From contig NZ_CP092431.1 of NCBI RefSeq assembly GCF_022385335.1, positions 3,348,001-3,412,000 on the forward strand: DNA of 64,000 nucleotides, in the 5' to 3' direction. The translations under genes and the position numbers were made by a program. Below, in pieces: positions 33,218-42,200 of the stretch (position 1 is its first letter; each line of letters begins with the position of its first letter). Source of the stretch: Streptomyces deccanensis (GTDB lineage Bacteria > Actinomycetota > Actinomycetes > Streptomycetales > Streptomycetaceae). Under the pieces are notes generated by a model. The model saw only the letters and a program-made list of their open reading frames with translations, did not search any database and had not been told where the DNA came from.

Positions 33218-33985
33218 ATGACCGAGCCCGTCATCGCGTTGCGCGGCGTCCGCGCCGAACTGGGCTCGCGCACCGTCCTGCGCGGCATCGACCTCACCGT
33301 GCACCGCGGTGAGGTCGTCGCGCTGCTCGGCGCCAACGGCTCCGGCAAGTCCACCGCCGTACGCACGGTGATCGGGCAGGTGCCGGTCAGTGACGGCGAG
33401 ATCGAGCTGTTCGGCACCCCCCGGCGCCGCTTCCGCGACTGGCGGCGCGTCGGGTACGTGCCGCAGCGCACCACGGCGGCGGGCGGTGTCCCGGCGACGG
33501 TGACGGAGATCGTGGCCTCGGGCCGGCTCTCCCGCACCCGCCTCGGCATCCTCCGCAAGGCCGACCGCGAGGCGATCCGGCACGCCCTGGACATGGTCGG
33601 CATGGCGGACCGCGCCAAGGACTCGGTGAACGCCCTCTCCGGCGGCCAGCACCAGCGCGTCCTGATCGCCCGCGCCCTCGCCTGCGAACCCGAGCTGCTG
33701 ATCATGGACGAGCCCATGGCCGGCGTCGACCTGGCCAGCCAGGAGGTGCTGGCCGGGACCCTGCGCGAGCAGGTCGCCAAGGGCACGACCGTGCTGCTGG
33801 TCCTCCATGAACTCGGCCCGCTGGAACCGCTGATCGACCGCGCGGTCGTCCTGCGCGACGGCTGTGTCACCCACGACGGCCCGCCCCCGAAGGCGGTCGG
33901 CCAGCACGCCCTGCCCGGCCACGACCACGTCCACCCGCACGCGGCACCGGGCGCCGAGCCCGTCCGTACGGGCCTGCTGAGCTGA
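33218..33985 (+). CDS. znuC: Zinc ABC transporter ATP-binding protein
   Basis: The cytoplasmic ATPase (255 residues) that powers zinc import. It has Walker A (LLGANGSGKSTAVR, about 40-53), the Q loop (GYVPQRT), ABC signature (ALSGGQHQRVLIARAL), Walker B (ELLIMDEPMAGVD) and the switch His in VLHELGPL. The C-terminal His-rich tail (HALPGHDHVHPH) could handle zinc. GGAGG precedes the ATG. It lies 28 nt after znuA and 12 nt before the permease gene, so all three share the Zur-regulated promoter. Confidence 0.95.
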   Translation: MTEPVIALRGVRAELGSRTVLRGIDLTVHRGEVVALLGANGSGKSTAVRTVIGQVPVSDGEIELFGTPRRRFRDWRRVGYVPQRTTAAGGVPATVTEIVASGRLSRTRLGILRKADREAIRHALDMVGMADRAKDSVNALSGGQHQRVLIARALACEPELLIMDEPMAGVDLASQEVLAGTLREQVAKGTTVLLVLHELGPLEPLIDRAVVLRDGCVTHDGPPPKAVGQHALPGHDHVHPHAAPGAEPVRTGLLS

Positions 33986-33997
33986 GAAGGCACCACG

Positions 33998-34942
33998 ATG
34001 GAATTCCTCGACTACGCCTTCATGCAGCGGGCCCTGCTCGCCGCCGTCCTCGTCGGCATCACCGCCCCCGCGATCGGCATCTACCTCGTCCAGCGCCGGC
34101 AGGCCCTCATGGGCGACGGCATCGGCCACGTCGCGATGACCGGCGTCGGCCTCGGCTTCATGCTCTCGTGGTCCCCGGTGTGGATGGCGACGCTGGTGTC
34201 CGTCGTGGGCGCCGTGCTGATGGAGCTGATCCGCTGGTACGGCAAGACGCGAGGCGACATCGCGCTCGCCATGCTCTTCTACGGCGGCATGGCCGGCGGT
34301 GTGATGCTCATCAACCTCGCGCCCGGCGGCACCAACGCCAATCTGATGTCGTTCCTCTTCGGCTCGCTGTCGACCGTGTCACAGGAGGACATCACCGCGA
34401 TCTGCGTGCTCGCCGCGTTCGTGATCGTGATGACGCTGGCGCTGCGCCGGCAGCTCTTCGCGGTCAGCCAGGACGAGGAGTTCGCCCGCGTCACCGGCCT
34501 GCCGGTGCGGGCGCTGAACCTGCTGACGGCGGTCACGGCGGCGGTGACCGTGACGGTCGCCATGCGCGTCGTCGGACTGCTGCTGGTGTCCGCGCTGATG
34601 GTCGTCCCCGTCGCCGCCGCGCAGCAGCTCACCCGCAGTTTCGCGGCGACCTTCGCGATCGCCGTGGCCCTCGGGGTGTCCGTGACGATCGGCGGCACGA
34701 TCACCTCGTACTACCAGGACGTACCGCCCGGCGCGACGATCGTGCTGCTCGCCATCGCCGCGTTCATGGTGCTGACCGCGCTGGCGACACCGCTGGCCAG
34801 GCGCCGTGCGAGGGCCCTGGAGACGACCGTCGGGGACCCGGCGGAGTGTGTCGTCCCGAAGGCCCGGGAGGCCGCCGGGACGGGGACCGCGAAGAACACG
34901 GTTCCGGCCACGCGCGGCTCCGCCGAGGGGTCCGCGGGGTGA
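33998..34942 (+). CDS. znuB: Zinc ABC transporter permease
   Basis: The membrane channel of the zinc importer (314 residues), an ABC-3 family permease with about eight helices. Starts MEFLDYAFMQRALLAAVLVGITAPAIG, with the family signature IGIYLVQRRQALMGDGIGHVAMTGVGLGF (about 28-56) and the late MRVVGLLLVSALMVVPVAAAQQL. The last 45 residues after the final helix are a hydrophilic tail without clear function. The ATG follows a GAAGG-like site. Third gene of the zinc operon; zur follows 71 nt later. Confidence 0.95.
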   Translation: MEFLDYAFMQRALLAAVLVGITAPAIGIYLVQRRQALMGDGIGHVAMTGVGLGFMLSWSPVWMATLVSVVGAVLMELIRWYGKTRGDIALAMLFYGGMAGGVMLINLAPGGTNANLMSFLFGSLSTVSQEDITAICVLAAFVIVMTLALRRQLFAVSQDEEFARVTGLPVRALNLLTAVTAAVTVTVAMRVVGLLLVSALMVVPVAAAQQLTRSFAATFAIAVALGVSVTIGGTITSYYQDVPPGATIVLLAIAAFMVLTALATPLARRRARALETTVGDPAECVVPKAREAAGTGTAKNTVPATRGSAEGSAG

Positions 34943-35013
34943 CCGGCGGCTGAACGGGGTCGGCGGGGGCTGGCACAATGGCCCCCGCAAGACCGCTACG
35001 TGAGGAGGCAACG

Positions 35014-35427
35014 GTGACGACCGCCGGACCTGTACGAGGTCGTTCCACCCGGCAGCGGGCGGCCGTGGCCGCGGCCCTGGACGAGGTCGACGAGTTCCGC
35101 AGCGCGCAGGAACTCCACGACATGCTGAAGCACAAGGGCGACTCGGTCGGGCTCACCACCGTGTACCGCACGTTGCAGTCCCTCGCCGACGCGGGCGAGG
35201 TCGATGTCCTGCGCACCTCCGACGGCGAGTCCGTGTACCGCCGCTGCTCGACCGGCGACCACCACCACCACCTGGTCTGCCGGATCTGCGGCAAGGCCGT
35301 GGAGGTGGAGGGCCCGGCGGTCGAGAAGTGGGCCGACGCGATCGCGGCGGAACACGGCTTCGTGAACGTCGCGCACACGGTGGAGATCTTCGGCACCTGC
35401 GAGGAGTGCGCAGCGAAGGCGTCGTAG
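35014..35427 (+). CDS. zur: Zinc uptake regulator (Fur family)
   Basis: A 137-residue Fur-family repressor that senses zinc and binds the boxes before znuA. The N-terminal winged helix (STRQRAAVAAALDEVDEFRSAQELHDMLKHKGDSVGLTTVYRTLQSLADAGEV) is followed by the metal core: DHHHHLVCRICGKAVEVEG with the first Cys pair, the H-rich regulatory site, and the second Cys pair in FGTCEECAAKA (structural zinc). The GTG at 35014 follows GAGGAGG at 6 nt, better than an in-frame ATG 12 codons earlier. It lies directly after znuB in the same direction. Confidence 0.96.
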   Translation: MTTAGPVRGRSTRQRAAVAAALDEVDEFRSAQELHDMLKHKGDSVGLTTVYRTLQSLADAGEVDVLRTSDGESVYRRCSTGDHHHHLVCRICGKAVEVEGPAVEKWADAIAAEHGFVNVAHTVEIFGTCEECAAKAS

Positions 35428-35495
35428 GGCGCCCTGGGCCCACCGGGCCCGTCTCCCGCGCCCCGGCTGCGTGGGCTCCGCCCCGTGCCCTTCCC

Positions 35496-36020
35496 CTACA
35501 GCCGGGTCAGGCCCTCGCGGGTGAGGACGGCGCGGAGCCGGTCGGCGTCGGCGGGGGTCGCCAGGCCCCGCTTCGGCAGCACGGTGAGGCGGGGCGCGTG
35601 GGCGCCGCTGAGGAGGACGAAGGTGTGCGGGGTCTCCGCGTACCGGGAGACCTGGGACCAGCGGGCCGGGCGCTCCGTGCCGTGGTCGTGCGCGACGGTG
35701 ACGCCCCACGGGTCCAGCACGGCGCGGTGCAGCCCCAGGGCCGCCGCCCGCCGGTGCAGCAGACGGGCCTGGAGCCGGGGCAGCAGGACGAGGCCGCCGA
35801 CCGCCGCCACCGGCATCACGAACGCCTGCGCGTCGGGCGTGACGCCCAGGGCGAGCGCCACCGCCGTGACGAACAGTCCCGCCCCGGCGCAGAACAGCAG
35901 CAGCCCCCGCCCCCACCGGCCGGCGGCCGAGGCGCGCGCGGACACCCGCACCGCCTCGCGGAAGTCCCCGACCGCCGCCCGGTACACCAGCTCGACGTTC
36001 TCCCCGGCGGCCTGCGCCAC
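35496..36020 (-). CDS. YcxB-like membrane protein
   Basis: A 174-residue protein with two adjacent hydrophobic helices (RWGRGLLLFCAGAGLFVTAVALALG and AFVMPVAAVGGLVLLPRL, about 40-95) followed by a soluble C-terminal YcxB-like domain (VTVAHDHGTERPARWSQVSRYAETPHTFVLLSG). Family function is unknown. The GTG at 36020 lies 2 nt after the uppS stop, so it is translated with uppS; the open frame runs further upstream only inside the uppS coding sequence. Likely last gene of the recO-uppS operon. Confidence 0.78.
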   Translation of the reverse strand: MAQAAGENVELVYRAAVGDFREAVRVSARASAAGRWGRGLLLFCAGAGLFVTAVALALGVTPDAQAFVMPVAAVGGLVLLPRLQARLLHRRAAALGLHRAVLDPWGVTVAHDHGTERPARWSQVSRYAETPHTFVLLSGAHAPRLTVLPKRGLATPADADRLRAVLTREGLTRL

Positions 36021-36022
36021 GG

Positions 36023-36871
36023 TCAGCCCTCCGTCCGGCCCTTCATCGCGGCTTCCATCGCGAGCAGTTCCTCGTTCGGGACGGCACCGCCGAAGCGGCG
36101 GTCGCGGGAGGCGAAGTCCATGCACGCCCGCCACAGGTCACGGCGGTCGAAGTCGGGCCACAGCACGTCCTGGAAGACCATCTCGGCGTACGCGCTCTGC
36201 CAGAGCAGGTAGTTGGAGGTGCGCTGCTCGCCGCTGGGGCGCAGGAACAGGTCGACGTCCGGCATGTCCGGGTAGTACAGGTACTTCGCGAAGGTCTTCT
36301 CATTGACCTTGGAGGGGTCGAGGCGGCCGGCGCGGATGTCCTCGGCGAGGGCCTGGGCCGCGTCGGCGATCTCGGCCCGGCCGCCGTAGTTCATGCAGAA
36401 GTACAGGGTCAGCAGGTCGTTGTCCTTGGTCTGCTCCTGGGCGACCTGGAGTTCCTTGGCGACCGACTTCCACAGCTTCGGCATCCGGCCCACCCAGCGG
36501 ACCCGGATGCCGAGTTCGTCGAGCTGGTCGCGGGTCTTGCGGATGAAGTCGCGGTTGAAGTTCATCAGGAAGCGGACCTCGTCGGGCGAGCGCTTCCAGT
36601 TCTCGGTGGAGAAGGCGTAGAGGGAGATGTTGCGCACGCCGATCTCCAGGGAGCCCTGCAGCACGTCGAGCACGCGCTCGGCGCCGACCTTGTGGCCCTC
36701 GGTGCGCGGCAGCCCGCGCTCCTTGGCCCAGCGGCCGTTGCCGTCCATGACGATCGCCACGTGCTCGGGGACCAGCTCGCCGGGGAGCTTGGGCGCGCGG
36801 GCGCCGGACGGGTGCGGCGTCGGCGCCTTGTACTCGCGGCGCTGACGCCCGAGGAACCCGCGTACCACCAT
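36023..36871 (-). CDS. uppS: Isoprenyl transferase (UPP synthase family)
   Basis: A cis-prenyltransferase that extends farnesyl diphosphate with isopentenyl diphosphate to the long polyprenyl diphosphate used as lipid carrier for peptidoglycan and glycan building. The 282-residue sequence has the catalytic loop HVAIVMDGNGRWAKERGLPRTEGHKVG (about 37-63, with the essential Asp), ISLYAFSTENWKR (about 85-97), and the late signature DVDLFLRPSGEQRTSNYLLWQSAYAEMVF. The ATG has GGAG about 11 nt upstream. It lies 25 nt after recO and just before the YcxB-like gene. Actinomycetes often have a second, Z,E-specific paralogue, so the exact chain length is not certain. Confidence 0.95.
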   Translation of the reverse strand: MVVRGFLGRQRREYKAPTPHPSGARAPKLPGELVPEHVAIVMDGNGRWAKERGLPRTEGHKVGAERVLDVLQGSLEIGVRNISLYAFSTENWKRSPDEVRFLMNFNRDFIRKTRDQLDELGIRVRWVGRMPKLWKSVAKELQVAQEQTKDNDLLTLYFCMNYGGRAEIADAAQALAEDIRAGRLDPSKVNEKTFAKYLYYPDMPDVDLFLRPSGEQRTSNYLLWQSAYAEMVFQDVLWPDFDRRDLWRACMDFASRDRRFGGAVPNEELLAMEAAMKGRTEG

Positions 36872-36896
36872 GTGCTTCTCGTCTCCTCTGTGGTGC

Positions 36897-37646
36897 TTAC
36901 GACTTTTCCACGTACCGAAGGGAGCGCAGGCCGCGCTCCAGATGCCAGTGCAGGTAGGCGGACACCAGCCCGCTGCCCTCCCGCACGTGCCGCGGCTCGC
37001 TCGCGTCCGCGGTCTCCCAGTCTCCCGTGAGAAGCGCGGCGAGCAGTTCCAGCGTCTGTGGCGAGGGTACGACGCTGCCGGGCACCCGGCAGTCCACGCA
37101 GACGGAGCCCCCGGCGGCGACGGAGAAGAACCGGTTCGGGCCGGGCATGCCGCACTTGGCGCAGTCGCTGAAGGTGGGGGCGTAGCCGTTGACGGCGAGG
37201 GAGCGCAGCAGGAAGGCGTCGAGGACGAGGTGCGGGGCGTGCTCACCGCGGGCGAGGGTGCGCAGCCCGCCGACGAGCAGCAGGTACTGCTGCACGGCGG
37301 GCTCGCCCTCGTGGTCCGTGAACCGCTCGGCGGTCTCCAGCATGGCCGTCCCGGCGGTGTAGCGGGCGTAGTCGCTGACGATGCCGCCGCCGTACGGAGC
37401 GATGGTCTCGCTCTGGGTGCACAGGGGCAGACCGCGGCCGATCAACTCGCTGCCCCGCGCGAAGAACTGCACGTCCACATGGGAGAAGGGTTCGAGCCGC
37501 GCCCCGAACTTCGACTTCGTCCGCCGCACCCCCCGCGCCACGGCCCGCACCCGCCCGTGCCCCCGAGTGAGCAACGTGATGATCCGATCCGCCTCCCCCA
37601 GCTTCTGGGTGCGGAGGACGACGCCGTCGTCGCGGAAGAGACTCAT
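36897..37646 (-). CDS. recO: DNA repair protein RecO
   Basis: RecO binds single-stranded DNA and helps RecR load RecA at gaps. The 249-residue product has the N-terminal OB fold (MSLFRDDGVVLRTQKLGEADRIITLLTRGHGRVRAVARGVRR), a helical middle and the four-Cys zinc finger (SDCAKCGMPG and GSVCVDCRVPG, about 153-185). The ATG overlaps the TGA of a 43-codon upstream ORF (ATGA) that copies the first 23 codons of recO itself. uppS follows on the same strand. This is the usual actinobacterial order. Confidence 0.95.
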   Translation of the reverse strand: MSLFRDDGVVLRTQKLGEADRIITLLTRGHGRVRAVARGVRRTKSKFGARLEPFSHVDVQFFARGSELIGRGLPLCTQSETIAPYGGGIVSDYARYTAGTAMLETAERFTDHEGEPAVQQYLLLVGGLRTLARGEHAPHLVLDAFLLRSLAVNGYAPTFSDCAKCGMPGPNRFFSVAAGGSVCVDCRVPGSVVPSPQTLELLAALLTGDWETADASEPRHVREGSGLVSAYLHWHLERGLRSLRYVEKS

Positions 37647-37774
37647 CGCGCGCCCCCGGCGGTTGCCTGCTGGGGGTACGGGGGTCGGCCCCCGGGAGAC
37701 CGCGGCATGATCCGGTCCGTCTCCCCCGGCTTCCGGGTGCGGAGGACGACGCCGTCGTCGCGGAACAGGCTCAT
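37579..37774 (-). repeat. Direct duplication of the recO 5' end
   Basis: The 68 bp at 37579-37646 (first 23 codons of recO) and the 68 bp at 37707-37774 are direct repeats with 6 mismatches, about 91 percent identity, spaced 128 bp apart. Four of the mismatches lie in the distal half of the unit. The second copy keeps the ATG and reading frame and forms the start of the small upstream ORF. Confidence 0.9.
37643..37774 (-). CDS. Upstream 43-aa ORF duplicating the RecO N-terminus
   Basis: A small ORF that begins MSLFRDDGVVLRT, identical to RecO, continues RKPGETDRIM in place of RecO's QKLGEADRII, and then departs into a Pro/Gly/Arg-rich tail. Its TGA overlaps the ATG of recO as ATGA, so if translated it would be coupled to recO. 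No zinc finger or helical domain is present, so it is not a working RecO; it may be a decaying tandem duplication or a leader ORF that delivers ribosomes to recO. It has no strong Shine-Dalgarno (GGGCGG near the ATG). Confidence 0.55.
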   Translation of the reverse strand: MSLFRDDGVVLRTRKPGETDRIMPRSPGGRPPYPQQATAGGAR

Positions 37775-37821
37775 GCCGCCCATTCTCGCCTACGGTCGGG
37801 GCTCGGCGGGCGGTCGCCCCT

Positions 37822-38052
37822 TCAAGGGACCTCGCCCCGGCTGCGGGCGTTCTCGTAGGCGGTCGCGGCGCGCAGGCGTTCTATGGTCGTGGCGGCCCGG
37901 ACGACCTCGGGGGCGCAGTCCCACTCCCTCCCCCCGCCGACCGGCCGCAGTTGCACGTAGGGCCCCTCGTGACCCATGACGCGGCCGACCTTCCCGGTGC
38001 GGGTGTCGACGGCGTAGGTGCCGATCGCCGGCTTCTTCCCGTTCCCGCTCAC
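37822..38052 (-). CDS. Conserved small actinomycete protein (76 aa)
   Basis: A 76-residue protein starting GTG (SGNGKKPAIGTYAVDTRTGKVGRVMGHEGPYVQLRPVGGGREWDCAPEVV). This short KOW/SH3-like beta domain, beginning with a variable basic segment and carrying the GHEGPYVQLRP core, recurs in many Streptomyces genomes in several copies, usually with no assigned function and often near other regulator genes. The GTG at 38052 is preferred to a longer reading that adds a Gly/Arg-rich segment not seen in relatives. It lies upstream of the recO copy on the same strand, 47 nt away. Confidence 0.72.
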   Translation of the reverse strand: MSGNGKKPAIGTYAVDTRTGKVGRVMGHEGPYVQLRPVGGGREWDCAPEVVRAATTIERLRAATAYENARSRGEVP

Positions 38053-38313
38053 CGCAGGGCCGCCGTCGAAAAGACCGGTGACGGCAGAACAATTCCCGCC
38101 CTTTCGGCCGTCCGCCGCAATTCCTCCACCGATTCCTCCGCCTCTTCGGCGCGCCCGCCGATTTCCGTCCCCCGAGCCCTTCTCCACCTGCCTTCACGGT
38201 GCTCCCCAGCGTCACCGAATTTCACTCTTCGCATCTCCTCGATGACCCGCCGTGTCTAAACTCGGCTGGAGTCTGTCCCGCACAACTCCGGGCCGACGCA
38301 CAAGCGTTGAGCC

Positions 38314-38344
38314 TTGACCGACGAGCCTTGCGGACCGGTATACA
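38314..38344 (+). promoter_or_regulatory. Promoter of the HD-domain gene (leaderless)
   Basis: TTGACC, 19 nt, TATACA. The -10 element ends 6 nt before the GTG at 38351, so transcription should begin at the start codon. No Shine-Dalgarno is present, which agrees. The rest of the 298-nt divergent gap (38053-38350) holds no gene I can support. Confidence 0.55.
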
Positions 38345-38350
38345 AAAGCC

Positions 38351-38965
38351 GTGCATTCGCCGTCGCGCCCCACCGGTCCCGCTGATCCCGCCGATCCCCT
38401 GGCCGCCGTCACCGACCCTCCGCTGCGCCCCCTGCCGGAGCGGGCCGTGACGCTGCTGCGGAGCCTCGGCGCCCCGCCCCGGCTCGCGGCACATCTGCGG
38501 CTCGTGCACGACGTGGCGCACGAACTGGCCGACTGGGTGGAACGGCGGTACCCGGAGCTGCCGTTCGACCGCGCGGCCGCACTCTTCGGGGCCGCCACGC
38601 ACGACATCGGGAAGGTCACGCACCTCGGGGAGTTGTCGGGCCCCGGTTCCGCGCACGAGGAGGCGGGACGGCGGCTGCTGCTGGAGCACGGGGTCGAGCC
38701 GGAGTGGGCCAGGTTCGCGGGGACGCACGCCGCGTGGACGGAGCCCGGCACGGGGTTCGAGGATCTGCTGGTCTCCCTGGCGGACAAGGTGTGGAAGAAC
38801 AAGCGGGTGCGGGAGTTGGAGGACCTCGTCGTCGACCGGCTCGCGCAGGTGAGCGGCAGGCCCGCCTGGGAGGAGTTCCTGGCCCTCGACGACCTCCTCG
38901 ACCCGCTCGGCGCCGACGCGGACCGCCGACTGGCCTTCCAGGCGTCGTACCCCGTACGCCCGTAG
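38351..38965 (+). CDS. HD-domain phosphohydrolase-like protein
   Basis: A 204-residue metal-dependent HD-superfamily protein. Metal ligands are visible: H in LRLVHDVAHELADWV (about 55-60), the HD pair in GAATHDIGKVTH (about 87-98), H in EEAGRRLLLEHG and D in LLVSLADKVWK (about 150). Such proteins hydrolyse nucleotides or phosphoesters. The substrate is unknown. The start is GTG and is predicted to be leaderless from TATACA just upstream. The stop lies in the first unit of a 15-bp tandem repeat that follows the gene. Confidence 0.85.
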   Translation: MHSPSRPTGPADPADPLAAVTDPPLRPLPERAVTLLRSLGAPPRLAAHLRLVHDVAHELADWVERRYPELPFDRAAALFGAATHDIGKVTHLGELSGPGSAHEEAGRRLLLEHGVEPEWARFAGTHAAWTEPGTGFEDLLVSLADKVWKNKRVRELEDLVVDRLAQVSGRPAWEEFLALDDLLDPLGADADRRLAFQASYPVRP

Positions 38966-39042
38966 TCCGCGCGCCCGTAGTCGGTACGCCCGCGCCCCGC
39001 GCGCCCGTAGTCCGTACGCCCGTGGTTCGTACGCCCGTGGCC
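38953..39042 (+). repeat. 15-bp tandem repeat (6 units)
   Basis: Six consecutive 15-bp units with consensus CGTACGCCCGTAGTC (38953-38967, 38968-38982, 38983-38997, 38998-39012, 39013-39027, 39028-39042). Unit 1 supplies the TAG stop of the HD gene. In another frame the units spell RTPVV-like pentapeptides in an open frame through 39243, but that frame has no start signal and is not called a gene. The 323-nt gap to the AfsR-like gene otherwise holds only its promoter region. Confidence 0.85.
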
Positions 39043-39288
39043 TCGCCGCCGCCCGCGTCGCACCACCGCGCACGACACCGGCCGGTTCTCACAGCATCGT
39101 CACAGGTGGTCCTCACCTACGCGGGGAATCTCCTCGTCGTCCACCTAAGATTCCCTTCGGTTGCCCCGTTTTCCGACAACGCTGTGGCGCATCACGTGTC
39201 ACGGGAAACCACGCGCCGTGCACGAGCGTCGAACGGTGCGTGAGCAACCGCTGTCCCGGCGGTCCGACAGCACGGAAGATGGGGACCC

Positions 39289-42200
39289 GTGGAGCTGGAA
39301 TTCCGACTGCTCGGCCCGGTCGAGGCATGGCACGGTGACAGACCCCTGCGGCTGGGCGGCCCGAAACCGCGCGCGCTGCTGGCCGTCCTGCTGCTGCGGG
39401 CCGGCCAGGTGGTGCCCGCCGACGCGCTGGTGGACGTGATCTGGGGGGACGAACCCCCGGACACCGCGCGGGCGCTGGTGCAGACGTACGTGTCGGCGCT
39501 GCGCCGGGCGCTGCCGCCCGAGGCGGCCGACGCGATCGAGACCCGGCCGCCGGGCTATGTGATGCGGCCCGGGGTCGGCCGGGTCGACCTGGCGGAGTTC
39601 GAGGCACGCACGGCCGACGGACGGCGGGCCGCCGCCGAGGGCGACCACGCGGAGGCCGCACGGCTGCTGCGCGGGGCGCTGGAGCTGTGGCGCGGCCCGG
39701 CGCTCGGCGGGGTCGGGGAGGCACTGCGGGGTGAGGCGGGGCGGCTGGAGGAGGCCCGGCAGGCCGCCCTGGAGGAACGCATCGCCGCCGAGCTGGAGAC
39801 CGGCGGGCACGAGGCGGAGCTGGTCACCGAACTCACCGCGCTGGTCGGCGCGCATCCGGCCCGGGAGCGGCCGCGCGGGCAGCTGATGCTGGGCCTGTAC
39901 CGGCTCGGGCGGCAGGCCGAGGCGCTGGCCGTGTACGCGCAGGGGCGGGCCGTGCTCGCCGAGGAGCTGGGGCTCGACCCGGGCCCGGAGCTGAACCGTC
40001 TGTACGAGGCCATCCTGCGGGCCGACCCGGCCCTGCTCGCCACCACGACGGCGCCCACGCCCGTGGAGCCCGCCGCCCCGGCCCCGTCCCGGCCGGTGTC
40101 CCTCCTGCCGCCCGCCATCGGCGACTTCACCGGCCGGGAGGAGGAACTGGCGCGGGTCGTCGCGGGGTTGACCGGCGTGCGGGAGGCGATGCCCGTCGTC
40201 GTGGTCTCGGGGGCCGCCGGGGTCGGCAAGTCCGCGCTCGCCGTGCAGGCCGCGCACCGGGTCGCCGCTGAATACCCCGACGGGCAGCTCTACGCCGAAC
40301 TGCACGGCTTCAGCGAGCCCGTACCGCCCGCCGAGGTCCTGGGCCGGCTGCTGCGGGCGCTCGGCGCGGACCCGCCGGAGGACACCGCCGAGCGCGGCGA
40401 CCTGTTCCGCAGCCTGGTCGCCGGGCGCCGGATCCTGCTGGTCCTCGACGACGCGAACGGCGAGGCCCAGGTGCGGCCGCTGCTGCCGGGCAGCGCCAGC
40501 TGCGGGGTCCTGGTGACCTCACGGGCCCGGCTCGGCGGACTCGTCGGGGCCCGGCGCACCGACCTGGACGTCCTGGACGACGCCCGCGGCCTCGAACTGC
40601 TCACCCGGGTCACCGGCCCCGAACGCACCCCGGACGACCCGCGGGAACAGGCCGCGGCCCGCCGGATCGTCGAGCTGTGCGGCGGGCTGCCGCTGGCCCT
40701 GCGGATCGCCGGCGCCCGGCTGGCCACCCGGCGGCACTGGACGCCCAGCGTGCTCGCCGAGCGCCTCGCCGACGAACACCGCCGCCTCGACGAGCTGTCC
40801 GTGGGCGACCTGGAGGTCCGTGCCGGTCTCGGCCTCAGCTACCAGGCCCTCGACGCGTGCGCCCGGCGTGTGCTGCGCCGTATCGCCACCCTCGGCTCGG
40901 CCGACGTCGCCGTGTGGGCGGTCGCCGCGCTCTCCGGCACCTCGGAGGACGAGGCCGAGGAGATCCTGGAACGCCTGCTGGACGCCCAGTTGATCACCTG
41001 CCCCGGCCGCGACCAGGTCGGCCAGCCCCGCTACCGCCTCCACGACCTGGTCCGCGTCTACGCCGCCGAACGCGCGGAGGCCGAGGACCCGTCCGACGAC
41101 CGCACGGCGGCGGTGGGCAGGGCCCTGAGCGCGGGCCTCTGGCTGATGGACAGGGTGACGGAGAAGTCCCCGTCGGGCGCGGTCACTTTGAGACAGGGCT
41201 TCACCCCGAAGGGGCGCGAGGCCGTAACATATGCGGCTCCGCCGCGTGGGCGCGAGCAACCGCACACAACCGAAAGCCGCGAGACAGCAGAACCCCCCAC
41301 CCCCGTAGGCGCCCGGACCACCCACCGCGCCCTCACCGACCCCTTCGCCTGGTTCGACGCGGAAGCCGACACCCTCACCACCGCGGTGGAGCGCGCGGCA
41401 GCGATGGGCCTGCACACCCTCGCCTGTGAAGCGGCAGCGGCCCTGTGCTCCTCCTCCTTCGCCATCAAGAACCGCTTCGACGCCTGGTGGCGCAGCCACG
41501 ACGCCGCCCTCGCGGCGGCGCGCCGCGCCGAGGACCGCTCGGGCGAGGCCCTGCTGATCATCGGCCTGGGACAGCTCCGCTACGAGCAGGACCGCATCGC
41601 CGAGTCCCAGGAGTACTTCCGCACCGCCGAACGCGTCTGCACCGAACTCGGCGACGTCCGCGGCCGCTCCGCCGCGCTCGCCGGCCTCGGCAGCGCCTGC
41701 CGCGAGGTCGGCGAACTCCGGGAGGCGGAACGGGCGTTGACCGACGCCGCCGACGGCTTCCGCCGGATCGGCGACGACACCGGTGTCGGCGTCGCCTGCC
41801 GGTACGGCGGCTCCGTACGCCTCGAACTCGGCGACCAGGAGGGCGCGTTCCCGCTGCTCGACGAGTCGCTGCGGGCCTACCGGCGGCTCGGCAGCCGGCG
41901 CGGCGAGGCGCTGGCGCTGCGCACGCTCAGCCTGGTGCACCGCTCGCTCGGCGCGTACGAGGAGGCCGCGCGCGTGGCCGAGCAGGCGCTGGAGATCCTG
42001 CGCGACCTCGGCGACCCGCACATGGCGGCGTACGCGCTGCGGGCCCGTGCCAAGGCCCGGCTGCGGCTGGGGCACGTCCGGGAGGCGGAGACGGACCTGC
42101 ACGGGATCCTGGAGGTCTGCCGGACCCACGAGGATCGCTTCGGCGAGGCGCTGACGCTGCGCACGCTCGGCGAGTGCGCGCTGGCCGACGGACGGCTCAC

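Noticed and set aside
38704..39243. A gene in the frame through the 15-bp repeats encoding RTPVV-like repeats
   Set aside because: It begins inside the HD gene in another frame, lacks a start signal, and its repeats follow from the 15-bp period being a multiple of three.
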